Source: Gemmatimonadota bacterium
GTDB lineage: Bacteria > Gemmatimonadota > Gemmatimonadetes > Gemmatimonadales > Gemmatimonadaceae
NCBI GenBank assembly: GCA_016712265.1
Contig: JADJRJ010000030.1
Span: 868,001 to 932,000 of the forward strand
Reading direction: 5' to 3'
DNA length: 64,000 nucleotides
Both the position numbers and the translations under genes were made by a program. Positions 25,300-32,961 of this stretch are shown piece by piece; position 1 is the stretch's first letter, and each line of letters opens with the position of its first letter. Below the pieces are notes generated by a model. The model was given only the letters and a program-made list of their open reading frames with translations, was not told the origin of the DNA and ran no database searches.

Positions 25300-25722
25300 T
25301 TACTTGGCTGGCGCGGCTTCTTTTGGCGTTACGCCCAGCACCTTCACGCCATTTCCACGGGCCTGATCCATGGCCCAGATGACGTTCTGGTACTTCACGG
25401 TGGGATCACCCTTCACGAACATGATCTTTTCCGGGCGCGGGTCATAGATCGACTTGATGCGCGCGGCCAGGGCGTCCTTGGGGACGTTTTCCTTGTTGAT
25501 CGCGTACTGGTCGTTCGGGAGGATCTCCATCACGATCTGGTCCGAGACCGCGTTCGCCGGGGCGATCGACGGATTCGGGTCGGGCAACTGCAGGTCCACG
25601 GCGCGACGCACGGTCGGCTGCATCACCATGAAGATGATGAGGAGCACGAGCATGACGTCGATCATCGGGACGACGTTGGGCTCATTGGTGAGCCCGCCGC
25701 CACCACCTGTACTCATTCCCAT
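25300..25722 (-). CDS. exbD: Biopolymer transport protein ExbD/TolR (second copy)
   Basis: A 140-aa ExbD. A short Gly-rich cytoplasmic N-terminus is followed by EPNVVPMIDVMLVLLIIFMV. That stretch holds the single transmembrane helix and the conserved proton-pathway Asp. A periplasmic domain follows. With ExbB it forms the proton channel that powers TonB. It lies 14 bases after another exbD and ends 20 bases before a strong terminator. Paired exbD genes behind one exbB are common in Bacteroidota and related phyla, where the copies may have distinct roles. Confidence 0.92.
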   Translation of the reverse strand: MGMSTGGGGGLTNEPNVVPMIDVMLVLLIIFMVMQPTVRRAVDLQLPDPNPSIAPANAVSDQIVMEILPNDQYAINKENVPKDALAARIKSIYDPRPEKIMFVKGDPTVKYQNVIWAMDQARGNGVKVLGVTPKEAAPAK

Positions 25723-25736
25723 GGTCGATGGCCTCC

Positions 25737-26225
25737 CTATCTCTTGACGTCTTGAGGGTTATCGCCTTCGACCGAGGACGTCGTGCCTGGTCGCTGGTCG
25801 GACACGGCGCCGACCACGCGGACGCCCGCCTTGGACGCGATGTCCATGGCGTCGAGGATCTTGCCGTATTCAAGCTCCTTGTGGGCCTTGATGTACAGGA
25901 TCTTGTCGACGGTTCGCTTGTCGTAGATCGCACGCAGCACGTTGCCGATCTTTTCGTTCTGGTCGGCCCCAGGCTCCGTGAACATGTCGATCGACTTCTT
26001 GTTCATGTAATACTTGCCGCTGGCGTCGATGCCGAGCACCTGATCGAGTTCTTCCTCGGGGTGAGCCTTGAGGTTGATCCCTTCCGGGGCAACCGCGGTA
26101 AAGCCCGAGGTGATGGCTGGTGTGACCACCATGAAGATGATGAGCAACACCAGCATGACGTCGATCATGGGCACGACATTGGGTTCGGCCTTTACGCCGG
26201 ACCCGCCGCCGACTGACATACCCAT
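25737..26225 (-). CDS. exbD: Biopolymer transport protein ExbD/TolR (first copy)
   Basis: A 162-aa ExbD with the N-terminal GMSVGGGSGVKAEPNVVPM, one transmembrane helix with the conserved Asp (PMIDVMLVLLIIFMVV), and a periplasmic domain longer than that of its neighbour. The two copies share the N-terminal and membrane part but diverge in the periplasmic domain (DMFTEPGADQNEKIG here). This suggests different partners rather than a recent duplication. It starts 28 bases after exbB. Confidence 0.92.
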   Translation of the reverse strand: MGMSVGGGSGVKAEPNVVPMIDVMLVLLIIFMVVTPAITSGFTAVAPEGINLKAHPEEELDQVLGIDASGKYYMNKKSIDMFTEPGADQNEKIGNVLRAIYDKRTVDKILYIKAHKELEYGKILDAMDIASKAGVRVVGAVSDQRPGTTSSVEGDNPQDVKR

Positions 26226-26252
26226 GGGATTCTCCGGTTTAGCGAGGAGGGA

Positions 26253-26990
26253 CTACTGCGAGATCGCGGACGGTCCCTGCGCCTGCGTGTTGAACTCGCG
26301 GGTGAAGCGCGAGCGGCCGAACTCACCCGAGACACCCTTGATGAGGTAGTCGATCATTTCCTTCGACGTGTAGGTCATTTCCGCCGAGAGGTTGTCGATC
26401 TTGGTCGTGAAGTAGTTGTAGAACCACACGGCCGGGATGGCGACGATGAGACCGAAGCCCGTCGCGATGAGCGCCTCGGCGATACCGGCCGAGATCGCGG
26501 CGATACCAGCGCCGCCGGAGGTGGCCATGCCCGTGAAGGCGTTGATGATCCCGAACACCGTGCCGAGCAGACCAACGAACGGCGAGGTCGAACCCACCGT
26601 CGCGAGAATGGCCAGACCGCGCTTGAGGGACACCATCTCCATCAGCATTTCACGCTCGACCGCCCGCTCTGCCGTATTGATGTCAGCGACCGTCACCGAG
26701 CCGTCCATGATCAGCGGCTTGACTTCAGCAAGGGCACCGCCGAGCACGCGAGCGACGTGCGACTTCTTGTACCCTTCGGCGAGCTTGATGGCTTCGCCGA
26801 GGTTGTCTTCTTCCAGGAACTGCGAGAACTCCGGAGCGAACTTCACGGTTTCCTTCTGCGCCTTGCGCAGGCTCCAGAGCTTGCCCATGGCGGTCGAGAG
26901 CGACCAGACCGACATGAAGGCCATGACCGCCCACAAGAACTTCCCGAAGAACGGGGTGTGCTGGTAGATGTCCTGCAGATTGATATTCAT
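26253..26990 (-). CDS. exbB: MotA/TolQ/ExbB proton channel family protein
   Basis: A 245-aa ExbB-type protein. One helix near the N-terminus (FLWAVMAFMSVWSLSTA) precedes a long cytoplasmic loop. Two further helices follow in SPFVGLLGTVFGIINAF and GIAEALIATGFGLIVAIPA, the latter two being the TolQ/ExbB signature region that lines the proton channel. It begins 77 bases after tonB and is followed by two exbD genes. It transduces the proton motive force across the inner membrane to TonB. Confidence 0.93.
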   Translation of the reverse strand: MNINLQDIYQHTPFFGKFLWAVMAFMSVWSLSTAMGKLWSLRKAQKETVKFAPEFSQFLEEDNLGEAIKLAEGYKKSHVARVLGGALAEVKPLIMDGSVTVADINTAERAVEREMLMEMVSLKRGLAILATVGSTSPFVGLLGTVFGIINAFTGMATSGGAGIAAISAGIAEALIATGFGLIVAIPAVWFYNYFTTKIDNLSAEMTYTSKEMIDYLIKGVSGEFGRSRFTREFNTQAQGPSAISQ

Positions 26991-27066
26991 ACGACAGAAA
27001 CTCCGCGGTGGAGATAGGGTTTACGGTCGACGTGGCTCCCGGCATTCGCCGTGACGTCGCACCACG

Positions 27067-27792
27067 TCACTTGGCGATGCCGAACGAGAATGGCTGCTGC
27101 ACGAGCTGACGGACCTTACGTCCCCCAACCTCGGCCGGGATGAACCGCATGCCGGGCAGGGCGTTCTTTACCGCAGTACCAAAGAGGTCATGGGACGCCT
27201 TCAGCACCTTGTACGAGGCCATCTCGGCGCGCCCCGTCGTATCCACGACGAACTGCGCCAGCACTTCACCTTCCACGCCAGCCTGACGCAGGATATCCGG
27301 ATACCGCGGAGCGGCGCTCCCCGGCAGGGCCTGCACGGGCTTCTCCACCTGGAACTCGAAGAACGGCTGGTCGTCCTTCACCAGCGGAGCCGGCTTGCCA
27401 CCTTCCACACCCGTCGCGCGCCCACCGGCAACACCACGGCCGGAGAAGTCCGCTTCGTCAGTCATCTTCTTTGACAGGTCGATATCCGGGAGCACATCCG
27501 GGATTTCAACCGGGGCGGTCAGGATCTGGAAGCCTTTGGGTGGGGGCGGAGCGGCGACAACATCGGGTGGGGGTGGCGGCGGCTCATCCTTGGGAGGAGG
27601 GGGTTCATCTTTCTTCACTTCCATGAACTCCACCTTCTCCTGCTTGGGCTTCTCGAACTCCACCGCCGCCTGAGCCGTCGCGTACACCGCGAAGGAAATC
27701 ATGCCGGCGTGAAGAACGAATGAGGCCATCGTGCCACCCACACTCCGCTGCTTCTTCCGCTTCGACTCCACCAGATTCGCGAACATTGGCAT
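27067..27792 (-). CDS. tonB: TonB energy transducer
   Basis: A 241-aa TonB. The N-terminus carries the basic ESKRKKQR and one transmembrane helix, then a Pro/Lys/Glu-rich spacer (KKDEPPPPKDEPPPPPPD). The C-terminal TonB domain has PGSAAPRYPDILRQAGVEG and the strand motif GEVLAQFVVDTTGRAE. It spans the periplasm to drive TonB-dependent outer-membrane receptors. Start may be the Met at 27792 or the one two codons later; both precede the basic segment. It heads the tonB-exbB-exbD-exbD operon. The AT-rich gap 27850-27900 upstream is the probable promoter region. Confidence 0.92.
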   Translation of the reverse strand: MPMFANLVESKRKKQRSVGGTMASFVLHAGMISFAVYATAQAAVEFEKPKQEKVEFMEVKKDEPPPPKDEPPPPPPDVVAAPPPPKGFQILTAPVEIPDVLPDIDLSKKMTDEADFSGRGVAGGRATGVEGGKPAPLVKDDQPFFEFQVEKPVQALPGSAAPRYPDILRQAGVEGEVLAQFVVDTTGRAEMASYKVLKASHDLFGTAVKNALPGMRFIPAEVGGRKVRQLVQQPFSFGIAK

Positions 27793-27916
27793 CGTCGGGC
27801 GAGACCTCGTCTCAAGGGGACAGGGAGTTCTGGGGCGCGCCAAGATTCTACCGCTCGTGCATGAGGGCGGAATATTCGGTCGATTAATTTTCGATTAGGG
27901 CCGAGTTACGAATCGG

Positions 27917-29473
27917 CTACTGCGTGGCGGATTCAGCGGTTGTTGCCACGGTGGGGAGTGCTCCCGGCGCCGGCGCCCCTCCCGCCCCGTCGGTGCCCGC
28001 CGCCGGTGCGCCGTCGGGCGCCACCGGCAGGGTCGCCGTGAACACGCTCCCTCGGTGCAGACGCGACTGCACGGTCAGCTCCCCGCCATGGGCCTGCGCG
28101 ATCCAATGGCAAATGGCGAGCCCAAGCCCGTTCCCCCCGCGTTCCGTCACGCGGCTGCGGGCGCGATCGGCGCGCCAGAATCGCTCGAACACGTGCGGAA
28201 GATCGGCCGCGGAGATCCCAATCCCAGTGTCCTTGACGATGAACTGGGCGGTCTCCCCTTCCCGCTCAAGCGCAAGCTGCACTTTCCCGTTCCGCGGCGT
28301 GTACTTCGTCGCATTCTCCGCGAGGTTCAGGAAGAGTTGTCGCAGCCGCAGTCGGTCACCGAGCACCGTGACCTCATCGGCCCGCGGCATCGTGACCGAC
28401 AACTCGTTAGGCTCCCCGAGGATCACCGCCGTCTCGTACACCTCCTGTGCGATCTCGCGGAGGTCGACGGGCTCCCGGTGCAGGTCAAAGCGACCCTCGT
28501 CGGCCCGCGCGAGGGTCAGCAGGGAGTCGACCAGGGCCGCCATGCGAGCCGTTTCCTGCAACGCCTCTTCCAGCGCCACCGCCTGGTCGTTCGCGCTGGT
28601 GGACGCGCTCATGGCACGCTCCACGTCGGCCCGAAGGACCGTCAGTGGCGTCTTGAGCTCGTGACTGGCGTCCGCAGTGAACCGGCGAAGTCCGGCGAAT
28701 GACGTCTCCAGCCGCCCGATCATCGCATTGAGCGTGGTCGTGAGTCTCGACATCTCGTCATCGCGCGAACCGGCGACATCCACGGCCACACGTCGATGCA
28801 GGCTGCGCCCGTCGGTGATGGCCTCCACCTCCTGCCGGATCCGATCCACGGGCTCCAACACATTCCCGGCCAGGACCCGGGCGCCCCAGAAGGCCAGCAG
28901 GATCACGAAGGGCACGATGATCAGGGCGCTCCCGAGGATCTCCTGCCAAGCGAGGGGCAGCTCGGCGCGAGAGACCCCCACGACGGCGGTGAAGCGCCGC
29001 AAGTCCTGCACACCGACGAGTATCCCCTCGTCTCCACGGCGGGTGAAACGCTCCGACCTCAACCCGGCACGCGCGGCGTCTGCCGCGGACAGCAGGGTGC
29101 CGACATCGAAGGGCGAGACATCGGCAGGCTCCTCCCCGTCCCGGAACGCCTGCAACACGCCGATGGACGCCGACCGGTAGATCTCGCGCCCATCGGGGCC
29201 GTACACCCTGAGGTACCCGGGCTGCGCGTCGAGGAAGTTCTTCAGGACACCGACGGGCGCGACAATGCGTCCTTGGCCGTCGAGTTGGAAGTTCTGGCTT
29301 CCGGCATTGCGCACCAGCTGCAGCACCACATCCGCGCGCTGCCGAGCAATCCGCTCCAGGTCGCTGTACACGCCCGTGAGGCGCGCCACCCAGACCGTCG
29401 TCGCAAAGGCCGCAACCGCCACCAGGAGCAAGGCGGCGAATCGATTGGCGACTCGGGTGCGGATCGAGGACAC
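27917..29473 (-). CDS. Sensor histidine kinase (HAMP, HisKA, HATPase)
   Basis: A 518-aa membrane kinase. TM1 is at about residues 11-31, a periplasmic sensor of about 145 residues follows, and TM2 is near 180-203 (ALIIVPFVILLAFWGARVL). A HAMP linker leads to the H-box ASHELKTPL with the phospho-acceptor His, the N-box LNLAENATKYT, the G1 box DTGIGIS and the G2 box GGNGLGLAI. A Pro/Ala/Gly-rich tail ends the protein. The OmpR-type regulator is 66 bases upstream in the same operon and is its likely partner. The signal is unknown. A Pro-Asn pair lies in the motif CGTTAGGC at 28405-28412. Confidence 0.92.
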   Translation of the reverse strand: MSSIRTRVANRFAALLLVAVAAFATTVWVARLTGVYSDLERIARQRADVVLQLVRNAGSQNFQLDGQGRIVAPVGVLKNFLDAQPGYLRVYGPDGREIYRSASIGVLQAFRDGEEPADVSPFDVGTLLSAADAARAGLRSERFTRRGDEGILVGVQDLRRFTAVVGVSRAELPLAWQEILGSALIIVPFVILLAFWGARVLAGNVLEPVDRIRQEVEAITDGRSLHRRVAVDVAGSRDDEMSRLTTTLNAMIGRLETSFAGLRRFTADASHELKTPLTVLRADVERAMSASTSANDQAVALEEALQETARMAALVDSLLTLARADEGRFDLHREPVDLREIAQEVYETAVILGEPNELSVTMPRADEVTVLGDRLRLRQLFLNLAENATKYTPRNGKVQLALEREGETAQFIVKDTGIGISAADLPHVFERFWRADRARSRVTERGGNGLGLAICHWIAQAHGGELTVQSRLHRGSVFTATLPVAPDGAPAAGTDGAGGAPAPGALPTVATTAESATQ

Positions 29474-29539
29474 GGCGATGGCTGAGGCGATGGAGCAGCG
29501 GGCGGACGGCGCACGACCGGCCTGTCGGAGACCACCACA

Positions 29540-30205
29540 CTACTTCACAACGTAGCCAACTCCCCGGACCGTTGTGATGAGCTTCCGGGGGTGCTTCGCG
29601 TCGATCTTCTTGCGGAGGTGATTGATCACCACGTCGACGATGTTCGTCCCCGGGTCGAAGTGATACCCCCAGGCGTACTCGGTGATCAGCGTACGGCTCA
29701 TGACTCGCCCCGCGTGACGCATCAGATACTCTAGAACGGCGAACTCCTTTGGCGTCAACTCGATAGCCTCGCCAGCTCGCGTGACTTCTCGGGTATCTCG
29801 ATTGACCTCGAGGTCCTCGATGTGGAGGACAGGGCTCGCGAGGGCCCGCGGGCGTCGCGCGAGGGCTTCGACCCGGGCGAGCACCTCTTCAAAGGCAAAC
29901 GGCTTGGTGACGTAGTCGTCGGCGCCCGCCCGGAGTGTCATCACCTTGGCGTCCACGGCGTCCTGCGCCGTGAGCACGAGTACGGGCCGCTCAAACCCCT
30001 TGGCCCGCAAGGTCGAGAGAACGTCGAGGCCGCTCTTGCCGGGGAGGCGCATGTCGAGGATCACCACATCGAACGGCTCGTCCAGCGCCGCGCGTTCACC
30101 CGCCTCCCCATCGGTCACCAGGGACACTCCCCACCGCTGCTCTTCAAGACCTCGCTTGATGAAGTTGCCGACGGTGGGGTCGTCCTCGATGACCAGGACT
30201 TTCAT
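29540..30205 (-). CDS. OmpR/PhoB-family response regulator
   Basis: A 221-aa two-domain regulator. In the receiver domain the acidic pocket is IEDD near the N-terminus, the phosphorylatable Asp is in VVILDMRLPG (about residue 51), and the conserved Lys is in TKPFAFEE. The C-terminal winged helix has ELTPKEFAVLEYLMRHAG and the recognition region around TNIVDVVINHLRKKID. It overlaps the orphan Fis-type gene upstream by 4 bases and precedes the histidine kinase. It should act as a DNA-binding transcription factor controlled by that kinase. Confidence 0.93.
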   Translation of the reverse strand: MKVLVIEDDPTVGNFIKRGLEEQRWGVSLVTDGEAGERAALDEPFDVVILDMRLPGKSGLDVLSTLRAKGFERPVLVLTAQDAVDAKVMTLRAGADDYVTKPFAFEEVLARVEALARRPRALASPVLHIEDLEVNRDTREVTRAGEAIELTPKEFAVLEYLMRHAGRVMSRTLITEYAWGYHFDPGTNIVDVVINHLRKKIDAKHPRKLITTVRGVGYVVK

Positions 30206-30462
30206 CTATCTAGTGGGGCGGTGACGTGGGGTCGCTTGAAGCCGTACTGGCGAATCTTCCGGTACAGCGTCTTGGACGATATCCCAAGAACGGCCGCGGC
30301 GCGACCCTGGTGCCAGCGCACCCGCTCGAGCACGTAGCGAATGTGGACGCGTTCGAGTTCCTCGAGCGTCGGCACATTGGCCACCAGCTTCTCTTCGGCG
30401 GGGGCGTCGAAACGCGATTCGGTGAGGAAGGGGGAGGCCCCGGTGGAGTGCAAGTCGGTCAT
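30202..30462 (-). CDS. Stand-alone Fis-type helix-turn-helix protein
   Basis: An 86-aa protein whose C-terminal half is the Fis/NtrC DNA-binding helix-turn-helix: LERVHIRYVLERVRWHQGRAA followed by VLGISSKTLYRKIRQYGF. In NtrC-family activators this domain follows a receiver and an AAA+ ATPase. Here both are absent and the first 30 residues are a disordered-looking tail. It overlaps the kinase gene upstream and the OmpR-type regulator downstream by 4 bases each, so it is certainly part of the signalling operon. It may bind DNA as a dimer to modulate the regulator's targets (inference). Confidence 0.85.
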   Translation of the reverse strand: MTDLHSTGASPFLTESRFDAPAEEKLVANVPTLEELERVHIRYVLERVRWHQGRAAAVLGISSKTLYRKIRQYGFKRPHVTAPLDR

Positions 30463-32006
30463 GGGATTGGTGCTCCCGGGAGGAGGATGCGGAAGGTGGA
30501 CCCGGCGCCCACGGCGCTATCGACTTCGATGCGCCCGTTGTGGCGTGCGATGATGGAGTGGCAGATGGACAGCCCGAGGCCGGTGCCACGTCCCGGTCCC
30601 TTGGTGGTATAAAACGGCTCGAAGATGTGCCGGAGTTCGCCGCGCGCGATGCCTCGACCTTCATCGATGACCTCGACGATGACCGCTTCGTGCGCGGCCT
30701 GACCGGCGCGCACGCGAATGGTCACGGTCCCCGACGTCTCCATGGCCTCGGCCGCGTTTTGCAGCAGGGCAATCAGGACCTGTCGGAGGTGCGCGCTCGC
30801 GCCCAGCACCTTGGGGACATCCGCGTCCACGAACACCTGCGTCGTGAGGGCGCCGAACGCCGGGAGCGGGCGGAGCACGGCCAGGGCCTGCTCGACGACT
30901 GGACCGACCTCCATGGGGACTCGTTCGCCGTCGCCGGTATGGGAGAGATCCAGCAGGCTGCCAATCATGGCGCGACAGCGTCCGATCTCACGCACCGCGG
31001 TCCGAGCGGCCTCGGTCGCATGATCAGGGACGGTGGCGCCATCACGCGCCAACTCATCCAGGCTCTGTACGAGGGTCTCCGCGGCCTCCGAGACGGACTG
31101 CAGGGGCGGAGAGACATCGGCCATCACCCCGGTGGCGAGCTGGCCGAGCACGGCCAACTGCTCCGTGCGCGAGATCCGCTCACTGGTCGCCGTGACGTCC
31201 GTGACGTCCTCGCCAATGGTGATGATGTGCGAAAACGGCTCGCCGTCCGCGGCCTGCATCGGGATCTTGGTGATCCGATACGATCGGGGCTCCCCCGTCG
31301 CGCGTGACTCCATGGTGAACTGCTGCATCCGGCCGCTCTGGAACACGTCGTCCAACTCGCGACGGAGCTTCTCAGCTGGCGCGCGGTGCAGGATCTCGAA
31401 CAGGGTCTTCCCCAAGGCCTGGTCGCGACTCACCCCCTGGGATCCCGCCTCTCGCTTGCGATTCCAGACCGTGATGCGATAGTCCCGGTCCACGACGTAG
31501 AGCGACACGGGCAACGAGTCGACGACCTGGTGAATCAACCGTCGTTCCTCGTCGAGTTGGCGCGCCCGCTTGTCCGCTTCGGCCACAAACGCGCGGGACT
31601 GCTCTGCCCACGCGAGGGCCGGCGCCAGCATGTTGGCGACTGCCGTGAAGGCCGTCCCCACGTCGGTCGGCACGCCCCCCTCCATGCGTAGGACAAGGGC
31701 GCCCAGCCGACGACCGGTGGCCGCGAGACGGCGGACCATCAACGGCCCCATCTCCGCGTCGCCCCCTTCCAGCAAGGGCGCCAGTTCTGCGGCGGGGGTG
31801 GACATCGTGCCCGCCCGCGCCGCCGCGACGAGGCCTTGTGGAGTGACTAACCACAAGCTGCATTCCCCCGCGCCTGTCGCCCGCGTGATATGGTCGAGCA
31901 CCTGCATGCACTTGCGCACAATGTCGCCCTCGGCCGCCAAGGCGGCCGCGACATCAGCCAGCAGGACATGTGGTGCAACGGTGCTGTCGAGTTGAGCTGT
32001 AGCCAT
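30459..32006 (-). CDS. GAF/PAS histidine-kinase-like protein lacking the phospho-acceptor His
   Basis: A 515-aa soluble protein. A GAF-like N-terminus (about 1-140), a coiled segment and a PAS domain (about 158-275, with SLYVVDRDYRITVWNRK) come first. A dimerisation-helix region and an intact HATPase domain follow: N-box LLQNAAEAM, G1 DEGRGIA, G2 YTTKGPGRGTGLGLS. In the H-box the usual A-H-E-x-N-N-P-L is replaced by ADVSPPL, so Asp (about 297) stands where the phosphorylated His should be. It is translationally coupled to the orphan Fis-type gene. It may act as an ATP-binding sensor without autophosphorylation (inference). No membrane helix is seen. Confidence 0.85.
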   Translation of the reverse strand: MATAQLDSTVAPHVLLADVAAALAAEGDIVRKCMQVLDHITRATGAGECSLWLVTPQGLVAAARAGTMSTPAAELAPLLEGGDAEMGPLMVRRLAATGRRLGALVLRMEGGVPTDVGTAFTAVANMLAPALAWAEQSRAFVAEADKRARQLDEERRLIHQVVDSLPVSLYVVDRDYRITVWNRKREAGSQGVSRDQALGKTLFEILHRAPAEKLRRELDDVFQSGRMQQFTMESRATGEPRSYRITKIPMQAADGEPFSHIITIGEDVTDVTATSERISRTEQLAVLGQLATGVMADVSPPLQSVSEAAETLVQSLDELARDGATVPDHATEAARTAVREIGRCRAMIGSLLDLSHTGDGERVPMEVGPVVEQALAVLRPLPAFGALTTQVFVDADVPKVLGASAHLRQVLIALLQNAAEAMETSGTVTIRVRAGQAAHEAVIVEVIDEGRGIARGELRHIFEPFYTTKGPGRGTGLGLSICHSIIARHNGRIEVDSAVGAGSTFRILLPGAPIP

Positions 32007-32127
32007 GTTCCCAGGTCTCCAGAGCCACGAGAAAGCGGCGTGTGGCGCGCCCCCGGTCATGATGACCGATGAGGCTGCCAGGAGGTAACAAACCCGTTCC
32101 CACCAGCGGAAACGCCGCGTCCGAGGA

Positions 32128-32961
32128 CTACCGGAGCCCGGAGAGCTGGATCCCGCGCGTGAAGTACTTCTGGGTGGCCAGGAACACGGCGAACACCGGC
32201 AGCAAGGCCGTCACCGCGGCGGCCATCTGGTAGGGCCAGTTGGCGTAGTAGAGCCCATGGAATGAGGCAATCCCCACTTCGACGGTCCGCAGGGACATCG
32301 ACCGGGTCACGACGAGGGGCCAGAGCAGGGCCTTCCACGCGTCGATAAAGGCGAACAGGGCGAAGGTGGCCAGCGCGGGCTTCGCCATGGGCAGGGCGAT
32401 CCGCGCAAAGATGGTGAACTCCCCTGCCCCGTCGATCCGCGCGGCATCCTCGGTCTCCCGCGGCAGCGAGATGAAGAACTGGCGCATCATGAACACGCCC
32501 CACACCGACACCAGTTCGGCGGACACGAGGCCGGCCATGGTGTCGACGGCGCCAAGGGCATCCACCAGGAGGAACCGCGGGATCAGGAGGACGATGCTCG
32601 GCACCATGAGCGCCGCCAGATACACCGCGAAGACCGCCCGGGCGCCTGGGAAGCGGAAACGCGCCAGGGCATACCCGCCCATGGCACCGCAGACGAGCTG
32701 GCTGGTCACGGTGAACCCCGCCACGATCGCGGAGTTCAGGAAGAACCGGTCGAACGGGAGCGTGGTAAGCGCCTCGCGGAAGTTTGTCCAGCGTGGCGCA
32801 GCGGGGACCAACGGTGGCGGATACTGCAGGACCTCGAACTCTCCCATCAGCGCCGTCGACACCATCCAGAGGAAGGGAGCGACCATGAGTACCGCGACGA
32901 CCACGGCCGCCATCGAGGTCGCGGTGCGCGCCAGGCGGGGGGCGCGGGCGCTACGCGGCAT
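32128..32961 (-). CDS. Carbohydrate ABC transporter permease, MalG-like
   Basis: A permease of about 277 aa with six hydrophobic helices and the EAA loop EDAARIDGAGEFTIFARIALP, which couples to the ATPase. The C-terminal end (KYFTRGIQLSGLR) is typical of MalG/LacG-type CUT1 permeases. The ATG at 32961 is preferred; it overlaps the MalF-like gene by 11 bases. It is the last gene of the importer operon. About 120 bases separate it from the signalling operon downstream, so read-through into that operon is possible. Confidence 0.9.
   Translation of the reverse strand: MPRSARAPRLARTATSMAAVVVAVLMVAPFLWMVSTALMGEFEVLQYPPPLVPAAPRWTNFREALTTLPFDRFFLNSAIVAGFTVTSQLVCGAMGGYALARFRFPGARAVFAVYLAALMVPSIVLLIPRFLLVDALGAVDTMAGLVSAELVSVWGVFMMRQFFISLPRETEDAARIDGAGEFTIFARIALPMAKPALATFALFAFIDAWKALLWPLVVTRSMSLRTVEVGIASFHGLYYANWPYQMAAAVTALLPVFAVFLATQKYFTRGIQLSGLR

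Noticed and set aside
25722..25737. The two exbD genes as a recent tandem duplication
   Set aside because: They share the membrane segment but their periplasmic domains differ clearly, so they are old paralogues.
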